Shown: piece after piece, positions 21,716 through 31,893 of the stretch | Layout of the letters: the number at the start of each line of letters is the position of its first letter | Position numbering within the stretch: position 1 is the stretch's first letter | Translations under genes and position numbers: made by a program | Notes under the pieces: model-generated | Seen by the model: only the letters and a program-made list of their open reading frames with translations | Told to the model about the DNA's origin: nothing | Database searches by the model: none | DNA from: Incurvaria masculella | Lineage: Eukaryota > Arthropoda > Insecta > Lepidoptera > Incurvariidae | Length of the DNA stretch: 64,000 nucleotides | Reading direction: 5' to 3' | Assembly (NCBI GenBank): GCA_946894095.1 | Contig: OX335660.1 | Span: 3,043,001 to 3,107,000 of the forward strand

Positions 21716-22994
21716 GGTCGGGGAAAAAGTCTTTTCGCATTATAGTATGTATGAACTTGTAATAAAATCTCTTTGGCTATACTATTTGTATCTGGCTGGT
21801 TTTGGTATCATTGAAAGTTTAAATTTTAAAGAACATAATTCCAAATTCAAATTAGGAAAATGTGTGATTCTCATTTGTTTTTCGTACTGTCAAAATGAGT
21901 GAATCTAATGAAGAAATTCGATACATTTTAAAATTTTACTACAAAAAAGGTAATAATGCAACGCAAGCCGCGAAAAAAATTTGCGATGTTTATGGACCTA
22001 ATGCAGTGTCTGTGAGAGTAGCACAAATTTGGTTTAAGCGTTTTCAATCCGGAAATTTTGATGTCAAAGATGCACGTCGCTCTGGTCGCCCTATTACGGA
22101 TAAAATGGATGCCATTTTTGAAAAAGTGGAGCAAGATCGGCATATCAGTAGTTACGACGTAGCTGAAGAACTAGGAATTGACCACAAAACAGTTTTGGCG
22201 CATTTGAAAAAAACTGGGTACACAAAAAAGCTCGATATTTGGGTACCTCACGAGCTCACTGAAAGAAACCTAATGAACCGTGTACTCATTTGTGATTCTT
22301 TATTACGACGTAATGAAACCGAACCATTTTTGAAGAAGCTGATAACTGGTGATGAAAAGTGGATCACGTACGACAAGAACGTGCGAAAAAGGTCGTGGTC
22401 AAAGGCCGGTCAAGCTTCACAGACTGTGGCGAAACCCGGGTTAACTCGCAACAAGGTGATGCTGTGTGTGTGGTGGGATTGGAAGGGCATTATTCATTAT
22501 GAGCTGTTACCACCAGGCAGGACCATCGATTCTGAACTCTACTGCGAACAACTGATGAGATTAAAGCAAGAAGTTGAGAGAAAGCGGCCGGAATTAATCA
22601 ACAGAAGGGGTGTGGTTTTTCATCATGATAACGCTAGACCTCACACATCTTTAGCCACTCAGCAAAAACTAAGAGAGTTTGGCTGGGAGGTGTTAATGCA
22701 TCCGCCGTTTAGTCCTGACCTTGCACCTTCAGATTTCCACCTGTTTAGGTCTCTTCAGAATTCTTTAGGCAGTGTCAGGTTAACATCACGAGAGGACTGC
22801 CAAAACCACTTGTCGCGGTATATTGATCAGAAGTCCCAATATTTCTATAGCAATGGGATCATGTCCCTACCTACAAGATGGCAAAAAGTTATCGAACAAA
22901 ATGGTACCTACATACTTTAGTTAAATGTAAATAAACCATATTAAAAAATGTTTTGAATTTTCTTAAAAAATGCGAAGAAACTTTTTCCCCAACC
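21716..22994 (+). mobile_element. mariner transposon
   Basis: Inverted ends 21716-21741 and 22969-22994 match at 22-23 of 26 positions (core GGGGAAAAAGT, then TTCGCATT). TA follows the right end at 22995-22996. On the left the expected TA is separated by two extra bases (TAAT before GG), so the duplication is not clean. About 1.28 kb long, a standard mariner size, with one intact gene. Confidence 0.88.
21895..22920 (+). CDS. mariner transposase, intact
   Basis: 341 residues from an ATG in context CAAAATGAG, no internal stop. The enzyme cuts out and reinserts the mariner element in the nucleus. The N-terminal half has two helix-turn-helix segments (about 1-55 and 85-115) for binding the inverted ends. 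The linker WVPHELTERNLMNR is conserved in the family. The catalytic acidic residues are visible: TGDEKWITYD, HHDNARPHTS, and the final aspartate in SPDLAPSDFHLF, 34 residues after the second. This gives D,D34D, the mariner signature. Length and intact motifs suggest a potentially active copy. Subfamily resembles the cecropia/Hsmar1 type from memory, not tested. The neighbouring DNA is unrelated R and SINE repeat. Confidence 0.93.
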   Translation: MSESNEEIRYILKFYYKKGNNATQAAKKICDVYGPNAVSVRVAQIWFKRFQSGNFDVKDARRSGRPITDKMDAIFEKVEQDRHISSYDVAEELGIDHKTVLAHLKKTGYTKKLDIWVPHELTERNLMNRVLICDSLLRRNETEPFLKKLITGDEKWITYDKNVRKRSWSKAGQASQTVAKPGLTRNKVMLCVWWDWKGIIHYELLPPGRTIDSELYCEQLMRLKQEVERKRPELINRRGVVFHHDNARPHTSLATQQKLREFGWEVLMHPPFSPDLAPSDFHLFRSLQNSLGSVRLTSREDCQNHLSRYIDQKSQYFYSNGIMSLPTRWQKVIEQNGTYIL

Positions 22995-22996
22995 TA

Positions 22997-23702
22997 TGTC
23001 TTGCATTGTGGTACCCTGTAACTTATTTAACTGAACCAAAGTTTTCCTCCATTCAAGCATTCCTCCTAGGGTAGAAGCCTAGGCTGATTACATGTAAAAA
23101 GCAATTATGTGAATAAATATTCATAAAAAATATGGAATTTAATTCTAATTCTAAAATCTACTTAAATAATATTCGCAATTATGTATTTTTTAAATGCAAT
23201 AGATGCTTAAATCGAATGCATAAAATGATGTTTAAATCTATGACCCTAACTGAAAAAATCTAAAATTAGCTTTTCCTCCTGTTTAAATTAAATGAACCCT
23301 ATTCCCTAAGCTGCACGACTTAAATTCCAATCAGCTGTTTTGATTGCTGTAAATTATCGAACCTCCCTTCGCTCTGTCAACTAAGGTTTGATAAAGTAGT
23401 TATTGCTGCCCGAACTTTTCCCGAGGGATCTCATCCAACTTGATTATAACATCGGGGGCATCGAAGGCTCAGGGGAGTTAGGGGAGGACTCTTTTTACTT
23501 CAAACGAGGTCTATTCGTTGGGGTTTTTCGATTTTTCTTTTTACGTTTTAATTACTCGCATCATATCGTTAGTTTCTAGGCCTTAAAATTTGTTACGAAA
23601 ACATTCACGTAGGGAAGAAAATTTGATTAATTTAGAATTCAAACGGCAACATTGCAAATGTATTATGAAAGAATCAATAATAAAAATCTCATAATATATT
23701 AG
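22997..23702. other. unannotated AT-rich DNA
   Basis: No gene or repeat recognised. Weak T/A-rich simple sequence near 23100-23250. Confidence 0.3.
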
Positions 23703-23819
23703 CTTAGGTACCTGGCTTCGCTCGTGTCAATCTCTTTTTGGACTGATGTCGGTCCGAATAATGACCTGATTGTATGAGTTCCCCATACTTTCATGCTGCC
23801 TTACGAGTTAAATTTTCTT
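23703..23819 (-). mobile_element. Lep1-type Helitron 3' fragment
   Basis: The complement reads toward GAGCGAAGCCAGGTACCTAA, the characteristic Lep1 end, with the terminal CTAG decayed. Confidence 0.45.
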
Positions 23820-24322
23820 TTCACAAATAAGAAAACCATGCAGTACGTATAAAATGACGTCGATCCCTGCAAAAAGCGCCCTAATCGCCATACAATTAAA
23901 GCTCAAATTGCTATGAAATCGTATTTGTTAAAGAGTAAATTATCACCATTAACTTAACCTAACCTAACCTAGCAAAACCTTACCTTACCTAACCTAACCT
24001 TGCAGTAATGATGTTTTTAAATTGATACCAAATACATTCGAGCGCGTGTATAGACTTTAAATGTAAGACGTGTAGGGCGTTTATCGAATGAGCAATTTTT
24101 GCTTAACACGATGTGCAGGGTTCTCTTTAACCGACTGCAGATAATGCAGATACTAAAATTGTAATTGTTATGAAGTTAAGAAAACAGTTATTTCATAATT
24201 GTGCGCTACGTATAAAATTATGCGACTTGCTTATGATACGTTGTGCGTGGTTTTTAATTTTTCTTCCAAACATTATTTTATACGATCTGCATTTTATACG
24301 TTCTGCCGTTCCCCCGTTTCGA
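23820..24322 (+). repeat. ACGTATAAT-rich element, partial copy
   Basis: Shares GAAAACCATGCAGTACGTAT, AAAAGCGCCCTAAT and the end GTTCTGCCGTTCCCCC with the complete copy at 41166-41807. Contains short (CCTAA)n runs at 23956-23971 and 23988-24000. Confidence 0.6.
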
Positions 24323-24670
24323 GGACGAATTTTTAAAATATATATTACAGTTCCCCCGGAAAATGGACCTTGACAGTTGTTCCGGTGCTTTCCTCCAAAA
24401 CGTCCGGAAGTTTCGAGTTTAAAAATAAGTAGATACGCATTTTTTCCATGATAACGTCAAACTTTTCAGGCGTAAATCCGGAGAGAGACGGCTGTCACCG
24501 CTCACTTTTGGTGACGTTAAAATTCAGATTTTCGCCAAATATTGCAGACGGAGCGAGACGCCCTCCGCTTGCATAACTAAACAACTGACGGAGATGTAAA
24601 AAAGTGCGGAGTAAACAAAATCTTAAGGCGGCCTGTGAGTGCAAATCCATGGCACCAAATAAATATTATA
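24323..24670. other. unannotated DNA
   Basis: No gene. It is GC-richer than average and may be single-copy. Confidence 0.3.
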
Positions 24671-24910
24671 TTAAGGTGGGCCATCCCGCTCAACTCCCCA
24701 TACAAACGGGGAAAGAAGATCACGCCCATATTTCTTGTCAGATATCCCAAATTTTATTCAAAATAGCTTTATTTGATCGAACTAGATGTCTGGTGACCAT
24801 TGGCATTGTAAAATTGTGTTTGGTTTCTAAGTTATAAGGTCCGAAAGTTCGAATTTTTCGCGCGTTTTATACAATAACTTTGGAGCTGAATTACGCAATG
24901 ATAAAGTAAG

Positions 24911-26035
24911 GATAATTGGCGGGTTCCGGTCGCCGACGAGTGAGCAATCATAGTTTACAGCTCCGCGATAAAAAATAGTTAAAAATAGTTAAAGTGATCC
25001 AATTTAAGCAAACAGGACATTGTTGAAACCGTAAAAGTGAGATTTGATCGATAGTGGAACTGTTCGAGGTGTGAAAGTGGTATCGAGGTAGATATAGACA
25101 GAAAAGGGTAAAATCACGTGGAAAAAAGGTGGGTTTGAAATCTTAGACTGCGTGCGCTGCTGAATCAAGATCGGTGACACCCCTTTTTTAGTGTACCAAA
25201 CGACACGTCTCAAGGAAGGGCATCTCGTGCATAAGTGACAGATTTTTAGGACTACCCACACGTGAGTAATAGACAAATAAGAAAAATCTAAGTGATTGGG
25301 ACATTGTGAAAACGTGACAGTACGGGGGTGTTCTTAGTGCCAATCGGAAGACCTTAAATTCGGAAACACACTTGTGCTTTAAATTTTCTAAAATAACTTA
25401 AAAAATCAGAGATATAACAAATTCAAAATAAAACAAATTTTTGACCATTTTTAAAATTAATTCTAAAGCGACGACCCTCTGTTTTTGTCATTTATCTGGA
25501 AGCGCCGCTTGAAAACCTACAAATTGGTGAAATCAAAATATTTTTCGAACCACCCGCCTCCAAGTAATTTCCACTTAACCTCAAACCACGTGTTGGAAAA
25601 AGTGTTGAATCGCAACGTAACATATATATCCTAATGCGCCTTCAAAAGTTACATATGCAGGAACCCGTACATTGGTGGAAAAGTCACAGTGTTGGTCTAT
25701 AACGAAGATAAAGAGTAACCACGTGGAAAAGCCGTGTCTTAATAAACTATAACTGTAACTGAATCAAGATCTACGTCGCCCCTACTTTGTATACCAATCG
25801 CTACACATCAAGAAAAAAAAAAGTATATCATTCAAATGTACAAGAGTTTTCTGACTACCCACAAACGCGAAATATAGAAAAAATAATAATAATTAAAATC
25901 CCCAACACGTGGCTGGGACATTCTAAACGACTCGTAACTAACTGCGAGCAGTAATCGTCAACAAGCAGTAGTGCCGAAACACATTAAAAACACTAACAAA
26001 ACTTTACTTGTACAATCACCTAACTAATATCACCA
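24911..26035 (+). promoter_or_regulatory. LINE 5' leader with internal duplication and five CACGTG boxes
   Basis: Two diverged blocks of about 240 bp (about 25085-25310 and 25700-25925) share CACGTGGAAAA, CTGAATCAAGAT, a CCCCT..TTT..GTATACCAA-type segment, GACTACCCACA and a GGGACATT end. Perfect CACGTG sites are at 25115, 25259, 25587, 25720 and 25906. LINE leaders usually hold the internal promoter, so this region is its likely place. Confidence 0.55.
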
Positions 26036-26761
26036 ATGGATAACCTTCAAGCTTTTTTAGAGCAGATGAAAATCGAAATGGCTAATCAGACTAAAGATAT
26101 CCTTGCAAAAATAGATGAGAAACTAATGCCATTTACGCGAGAAATCGGCGAATTAAAATCGGAAAATCAAAATTTAAGGGAGAAAATCACAAACATTGAA
26201 AGACAAAATAGGAACAATAATTTGATTATGTACGGTATTGAAGAAAACGAAAAAACATCACATGACCTCATGGAAATAACAAAAGAAAGAATAAAAAGCA
26301 ACTTAAAGATTTCTCTCGAAAATAGAGACGTAGACATTATCCATCGAATAGGGAAGAAAGACGATCAGAACAAAAAAGCAAGACCAATAATGATTAAATT
26401 TATTAATGGTTGGAAGAAAAATGAAGTAATAGCAAACAAAAAGAAACTGGAAGACGTATATGTCTCTGACGACTACCCCAAGGAGGTTAGGGATAAGAGG
26501 AGAGAACTCAGAACAAAAATGATGGAAGAAAGGAACAAAGGTAACTTTGCAGTAATTAAATACGACAAGCTGATTATTAAAGAAGGGCCCTCCGGCATAG
26601 TGAGCCGAAAAAGAGACGCGTCTACATCCCCAAAAACCTCAACCCAGCCGCGAAAGCAATACGCAACATCTAAAGTAAACAAAATCAACGCGTTTGAGGT
26701 AATGAGAGGAAGAAGTAACTCCCTAACATTAAACGTTTCTGCACCCGAGCACAGTACATAG
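26036..26761 (+). CDS. RTE-like LINE ORF1 protein
   Basis: 241 residues from ATG. The protein should bind the element's RNA and help assemble the retrotransposition particle. Residues about 5-62 are a heptad-rich coiled coil (EQMKIEMANQTKDI, then KSENQNLREKITNIERQN). A domain of about 100 residues follows and starts LIMYGIEENEKTSHDL, with HRIGKK and RPIMIKF blocks. This layout is that of LINE-type ORF1 proteins with a coiled coil and RRM-like fold. The tail is rich in basic residues, Ser and Thr. Its TAG stop at 26759-26761 is in the same frame as ORF2. Canonical RTE elements often lack a separate ORF1, so its presence is of interest. Confidence 0.85.
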   Translation: MDNLQAFLEQMKIEMANQTKDILAKIDEKLMPFTREIGELKSENQNLREKITNIERQNRNNNLIMYGIEENEKTSHDLMEITKERIKSNLKISLENRDVDIIHRIGKKDDQNKKARPIMIKFINGWKKNEVIANKKKLEDVYVSDDYPKEVRDKRRELRTKMMEERNKGNFAVIKYDKLIIKEGPSGIVSRKRDASTSPKTSTQPRKQYATSKVNKINAFEVMRGRSNSLTLNVSAPEHST

Positions 26762-29755
26762 GATAAAGCCATCAGCCACCGGAACAAAACTACATTGAAG
26801 CAAGAACTATATAGTATTAAAAACAAAGCATTCCCCAAGTTGACTGGTCATCGTGGGGAATTAGACCGCCACCCTCCACCTAAAAATACCACAACCAAGC
26901 TGAATGAAGAAGGACAAAGACGATTAAAAATATGTACTTATAATGTACGATCTCTGTCATCAACGGAAAGATACCTAGAACTAACATTCGCACTTGAAAA
27001 TATAGATTGCGACATACTGGGACTTTCTGAAGTAAGAAGAATGGGTTGCAAAATAGAAGAATACCAAGACTACATTCTTTGCTATATTGGCCAGACTAAG
27101 GGGTTGTATGGAGTAGGATTCCTAATAAAAAAGGTATTGAAAGATAAAATAGTAAATTTTACGGGTATTTCAGAAAGGGTAGCATTACTCCAATTAAAAT
27201 TCGACCAACAAAATATTTCGATAATCCAGGCATATGCACCCACAGAAAGGTCGAACGAAGTGGAAATCCAAGAATTTTACAATAATCTTAAACAAGCACA
27301 CATACTTGCAGAAGATGAAGAAGTATTGGTAAAAGGAGATTTCAATGCAAAAATTGGACAAACAAAAACAGAAGAAAACTTTATCATGGGTAAGTACGGA
27401 TATGGAGAGAGAAACGAAAGAGGAGAACGATTACTAGACTACGCTTCTGAATATAAACTGTTTATAATAAATACCCTTTTTAAGAAGAAGTTAAGTAAAA
27501 GATGGACTTGGAAATCCCCAGACGAAAAAACCAAGAATGAAATCGATTTTATAATGACGAGTACCCCAAAATCAGTAAGCAACTACGAAGTCTTGAACAA
27601 TGTAAAATTTCCATCTGACCACAGACTACTACGAGCAACACTTGTATTAAGATTTCCAAAGAAGAGCAGAAAAAACTTTAAAACAATATCAAGAAGCCCA
27701 AGAACAGAAGAAGAAGTAAAAAGATTTACTGATCGCTTGAAATCTCACATTGAAGATAAAACCAAAGGAATTACAATAGTCAAAAACGTCCAAACTTACT
27801 ATGACATCCTGGAAGAAGCCATAATAAACAGCTCAACAATTAAAAACGACACTAACAAGGAAAAGAGACACAAGATATTTAGTGAAAAAACAGAGAGTTT
27901 GATAAAAAGACGCACAGAACTAGTATTTACAAGGAACAAAACTAAATACATGAAGAAACAACTAGGCAAAATATATAAAGAAACTAGTAAATCAATTAAG
28001 AAAGATTACAGTGTACACAGGCACGAGATAATTACAAAAAACTTAAGCAAATTTAGAAGTACAAGAAGAGCATTCAAAGAGATAAATCTACACAAAACAT
28101 GGATACAAAAACTAGAAAGTAAACATAAAAAAACCAAAACGAGAAAAGATATTATACACCAGGCAACAACTTTCTATAAAGATCTTTATAAGCTACGAGA
28201 AGAATATAAAACAGAAGAAGAAACAAATGATAACACATTCACAAAAACGCATAAACTTATAGAGGAAAGAGAAGTATACGAACTCATTAAACTACTAAAA
28301 ACTGGTAAAAGTCCGGGACCTGATGGAATAAGCAACGAAGTTCTGAAACTAGGTGCGCCTATTTTAATTAACCATCTTACACAACTATTTAATAGAATAC
28401 TAGACACAGAAACGGTACCAAAACAATGGTGCACATCAGATATTATATTACTGTATAAAAAAGGAAACCCACTAGACATAGGAAACTATCGGCCAATCAG
28501 TTTACTGGCAAGCATATATAAACTCTTCTCATCACTATTACTAAAACGAATAACCAAAGAAATTGACAACACACAACCAATCGAGCAGGCAGGCTTTCGC
28601 TCAGGCTTTAGTACAACCGACCATATACAAGCATTGGAACAAGTTATCGAAAAATACAAAGAGTTTAACAGACCCCTGTATATAGCCTTTGTTGACTACA
28701 GTAAAGCTTTCGACAGTATTAGCTACAACTCTATCTGGAATGCACTTAAATTTACCAATATAGACTTAAAGTATATCAATATCATAAAATATATATATAC
28801 TAACAGTACAAGTAGGGTCAAACTCGAAACTAGAGGAGAAAACATAAAAATAGAAAGAGGAGTCAGGCAAGGAGACCCCTTGTCACCCAAACTGTTTATT
28901 GCAGTACTAGAAAATATATTCAGAAACCTACACTGGAGGAACAAAGGTATTACAATAAATGGATGTTATTTAAATCATCTCAGATTTGCAGATGATATTG
29001 TCGTGTTAGCCGAAACATATAAAGAATTAGAATATATGATACATTCACTCGACCAAGAAAGTTTCAAAGTTGGATTAGAGATGAATGCAAACAAAACCAA
29101 AATAATGACTAACAGCGTTATAAAACCTATCAGTGCAAGAGGAAACGATATAGAATATGTGAACAATTACATCTATCTGGGCAAACAAGTATCATTCAGC
29201 AAACAAAGCAACGAGGAAGAAATAGAAAGGAGAACAAACATAACCTGGAAGAAATTTTGGTCACTCAAAGAAATTTTGAAAGGAGATTACTCAATAAATA
29301 TGAAAAAAATTGTGATGGAATCTTGCATCTTACCTTGTTTATTATACGGCTGCCAAACATGGGTATTCACAAACAAAGCAAAGCTAAAGTTAATCACAAC
29401 TCAAAGAGCGATGGAAAGAAGCATTTTAAAAATAAGAAAAATACATAAAATACGGAGCAAAATAATCAGGCAAAAAACAAAAGTCACTGACGCACTCACA
29501 CATGCCCTAAGGCTTAAATGGAAGTGGGCCGGTCACATTTCACGTGTCACTGACAACAGATGGACCATTCAAACTTTAAGATGGAAGGGACCAACAGGAA
29601 AAAGAAATGTTGGTCGGCCATATAGGCGGTGGGCTGATGATATCATCGACAAAGCAGGGGAAGATTGGTTGACCCTGAGCAGAGACCGGGAATTGTGGAA
29701 GAAATTGGAGGAGGCCTTCACCCAAGAAGGGGTCCATACCAAAAAAGAAAATTAA
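26762..29755 (+). CDS. RTE-like LINE ORF2: endonuclease and reverse transcriptase
   Basis: Open from directly after the ORF1 stop, about 997 codons. It nicks target DNA and copies the element RNA at the site. The apurinic-type endonuclease has KICTYNVRS (Asn codon 26942-26944), LGLSEVRR, KGDFNAKIG and SDHRLL. RT motifs: KTGKSPGPDGISNEVL (about 28300), FVDYSKAFDS (about 28690), RGVRQGDPLSP (about 28858) and FADDIVVL (about 28985). The C-terminal WKWAGHISRV and GRPYRRWADDI blocks are RTE-like. The first in-frame ATG is at 27041, downstream of two endonuclease residues, so the true start is unclear; readthrough of the TAG or a non-AUG start at or near TTG 26795 would be needed. Confidence 0.92.
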   Translation, partial: DKAISHRNKTTLKQELYSIKNKAFPKLTGHRGELDRHPPPKNTTTKLNEEGQRRLKICTYNVRSLSSTERYLELTFALENIDCDILGLSEVRRMGCKIEEYQDYILCYIGQTKGLYGVGFLIKKVLKDKIVNFTGISERVALLQLKFDQQNISIIQAYAPTERSNEVEIQEFYNNLKQAHILAEDEEVLVKGDFNAKIGQTKTEENFIMGKYGYGERNERGERLLDYASEYKLFIINTLFKKKLSKRWTWKSPDEKTKNEIDFIMTSTPKSVSNYEVLNNVKFPSDHRLLRATLVLRFPKKSRKNFKTISRSPRTEEEVKRFTDRLKSHIEDKTKGITIVKNVQTYYDILEEAIINSSTIKNDTNKEKRHKIFSEKTESLIKRRTELVFTRNKTKYMKKQLGKIYKETSKSIKKDYSVHRHEIITKNLSKFRSTRRAFKEINLHKTWIQKLESKHKKTKTRKDIIHQATTFYKDLYKLREEYKTEEETNDNTFTKTHKLIEEREVYELIKLLKTGKSPGPDGISNEVLKLGAPILINHLTQLFNRILDTETVPKQWCTSDIILLYKKGNPLDIGNYRPISLLASIYKLFSSLLLKRITKEIDNTQPIEQAGFRSGFSTTDHIQALEQVIEKYKEFNRPLYIAFVDYSKAFDSISYNSIWNALKFTNIDLKYINIIKYIYTNSTSRVKLETRGENIKIERGVRQGDPLSPKLFIAVLENIFRNLHWRNKGITINGCYLNHLRFADDIVVLAETYKELEYMIHSLDQESFKVGLEMNANKTKIMTNSVIKPISARGNDIEYVNNYIYLGKQVSFSKQSNEEEIERRTNITWKKFWSLKEILKGDYSINMKKIVMESCILPCLLYGCQTWVFTNKAKLKLITTQRAMERSILKIRKIHKIRSKIIRQKTKVTDALTHALRLKWKWAGHISRVTDNRWTIQTLRWKGPTGKRNVGRPYRRWADDIIDKAGEDWLTLSRDRELWKKLEEAFTQEGVHTKKEN

Positions 29756-29947
29756 GTAAATAATTAACCAGACTAACAATATATTAAGAAATAAAAAAAA
29801 AAAAATATATAATAATAACTAAAACTACTAACTAAAACATGGATATGGAAATAAAGGCTTATTATTATTATTATTATTAAAGTAAGAATATCTTAAAAAG
29901 ATTAGTCATCAGACATAGCTTATGTAATCAAAATTTATAATCTATGT

Positions 29948-30370
29948 TCGATAAAGAGAGTATTAATTTCTCTCTAAGTGGACTGTATGGGGTTTAAAGG
30001 TTCAGTGCTGAAAACTTACCAGGGGTGCTTCCTCGTCGGCTTGGAGCCAAGGCACGTTGTCACGACTTACCCTCAAAGGATCCCTCTCAGGATCGGTCGA
30101 CGGTGTACCTGGCTTCCACTGCAGAGCACAGCGAGGAACTTGGTAGTTTCCAGCACTTGATAATTTCGAAAAATGATTGCACGAACGAATGCACTTTTAG
30201 AACGAAAAATGACTTAATTTATCTTGCCACGATGTAATCACAAGGTGGGTTGGAGCAAAAGTGAAGTTTTTTAAATTAAATTTGGTACAAATTACCCACA
30301 GAATGTTGCCATGTTTTCGGGTTTTCCCTGTGTAAAGTGGCACTTTGAAAAACCCTTTAGCAAGATTGAA
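29948..30370. mobile_element. unidentified insert of about 425 bp
   Basis: It splits the MITE. The MITE word AATCTAT appears on both sides (29939-29946 and 30371-30378 region), so a 7-8 bp target duplication is likely. Weak inverted ends GTTCGATAAAG and CAAGATTGAAC. GC-richer than its host and no protein domain recognised. Confidence 0.55.
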
Positions 30371-30839
30371 CAATCTATTTGGTTCTTGTTAGATTTTTGA
30401 CTACAGCGGTCGTGGTTTACTTTTAGCTAGAAGTCGTTTTTTAATTAAAATTTTCGTAAATCTTACCAAATCATACACTATGCACATTTTCTTTTTTGTG
30501 GACATGTTGCATTCTCCTCATCACGGAGCCTGTCTTTTTCTTTGAAACAGAAAAGGTCCCAGAGCGCAACAGCACGGTTTTGTACCATGCCCGCGAATGA
30601 GTTAGTCCCGCCGGGTTGGGCCACCTTAACCTTCCATAGTTCATCTTGTTTAGTTAAAAGATGGAGCAAAGATTGGTGAGACCGATTTTGAAGCTTCTTC
30701 GCTGTTAAACCCAACAAGATTATACAGTTTCCTCTGTATACAAACATCCATACTGTAAAATTATAAATAAGAAAGTAACTATGTATGTTGCGTTGTCACG
30801 CCTAAACCACTGAACCAATTTCAAATAATTTTGGTATAG

Positions 30840-31205
30840 AGTTTTTTTTAACTTTATTTGGAGGAAACGCAGATACAGATAAAGTAATAAAACAGTTAGT
30901 AAACAAAATACTATAGAACTAACCTTCATCCTAACTTATTCCTCGCTAATTAATTTATACATAAATTAGAGTGACAGTATAGCAAGTCCTATAGAGCCAT
31001 GTTTTTTATTTTGTGCTTGAAAATGCGTTGAGAGTCAAAGAAGATGTCTAGGTCAGATAAGTTCTTATTATAAAGCGAACACATTCTATGTAAAGGGTCC
31101 CTAAGGCCAGCGTTGGTGCGTGTCCGACCTAGGTGGAATTAGTCGCTGCATCTGGTGTTTTTCGACGGTACTCTAAGACATACAAGTTGAAACATGTTTG
31201 GACAG
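30840..31205 (-). pseudogene. LINE ORF2 C-terminal fragment
   Basis: The minus strand reads DCPNMFQLVCLRVPSKNTRC, a stop, then FHLGRTRTNAGLRDPLHRMC to KIKNMAL and a stop. It is followed by a 3' region ending in A-rich sequence at 30841-30850. The DCPxLLxxVxLxVP..xTR pattern is the C-terminal block of CR1/Jockey-group LINEs. Confidence 0.65.
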
Positions 31206-31893
31206 TCAAGAACATTATTAGAGCATTACATTTTCGTCTTACAAGTTGTAAAGCATGATATAGTAGTCTTCTTAAATTCTATCACTTACCTTCACTAAAT
31301 ATTAGACGCAAAATGCTTTATGCATCGGTTCTACGCAACATAAGTGTCAGCACTTACAATTGCCCTGATCTACTCGCTCAGGTAGGTCTACACGTGCCAT
31401 GCAGACAAACACGCTCGACGTCACTGTTTCATGTAGGAAGAGCTAAAACAAAAGCTGGTGTCCGTGCACCAATCCGCAGAATGTGCGATAGCTACAACAG
31501 ATATTTAACATACATTGATTTATTTTGCAATACAGCTCCCACCTTCAAAAAACATGTCCGTCACCTGCTGAATAATTGTGATAAGTAGTGTATTATTTTA
31601 TTTTATATGTTTACTTGTGCCTCTTCTAACTTTATGCCTTTAATGTTATTCACTTTTTGGTAAAAATTTTAATTTAATCTGCTAGACATCCAGGCATCCA
31701 AACGATTCCTCTTAAGCATATGTAATGTTCTGTGTTGCTTCATCTAGTGTAAATATTTATGTTCTACATTATGTGTTTTCGAGGGAAGCGTAGTGGAGGC
31801 AGGCGTAGCTTAATTTTAATTTATAATATTTTATTAATGTGTCATTGTACCCTGTTCTCTGTTCTTCTCCAAATAAATAAATAAATAAATGTA
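31206..31893 (+). pseudogene. LINE ORF2 C-terminal fragment with (AAAT)n tail
   Basis: Encodes ALHFRLTSCKA, a TGA at 31256-31258, then LPSLNIRRKMLYASVLRN, NCPDLLAQVGLHVPCRQTRS and FKKHVRHLLNNCDK with a stop at 31586-31588. An untranslated stretch and AAATAAATAAATAAATAAAT end the element. 5' truncated; no RT catalytic motif remains. Confidence 0.75.

Larger units (their letters stand above)
24911..29878 (+). mobile_element. full-length RTE-like non-LTR retrotransposon
   Basis: Inserted into the MITE with target duplication TAAAGTAAG (24902-24910 and 29878-29886, one base ambiguous with the tail). Parts in order: 1.1-kb 5' leader, ORF1, ORF2, short 3' region and a (TTA)n tail at about 29858-29878 in place of poly(A). 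A microsatellite tail and the style of endonuclease and RT point to the RTE clade. Both frames are open apart from the TAG between them, and the target duplication is intact, so the insertion is recent. Confidence 0.9.
24675..30625 (+). mobile_element. TTAA-flanked MITE (family A) broken by two insertions
   Basis: TTAA at 24671-24674 and 30626-30629. MITE sequence occupies 24675-24910, about 29887-29947 and about 30371-30625. The gaps are the RTE-like LINE and a 425-bp unknown element. Joining the three pieces gives the same order as in the uninterrupted copy at 12015-12598. Confidence 0.85.
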
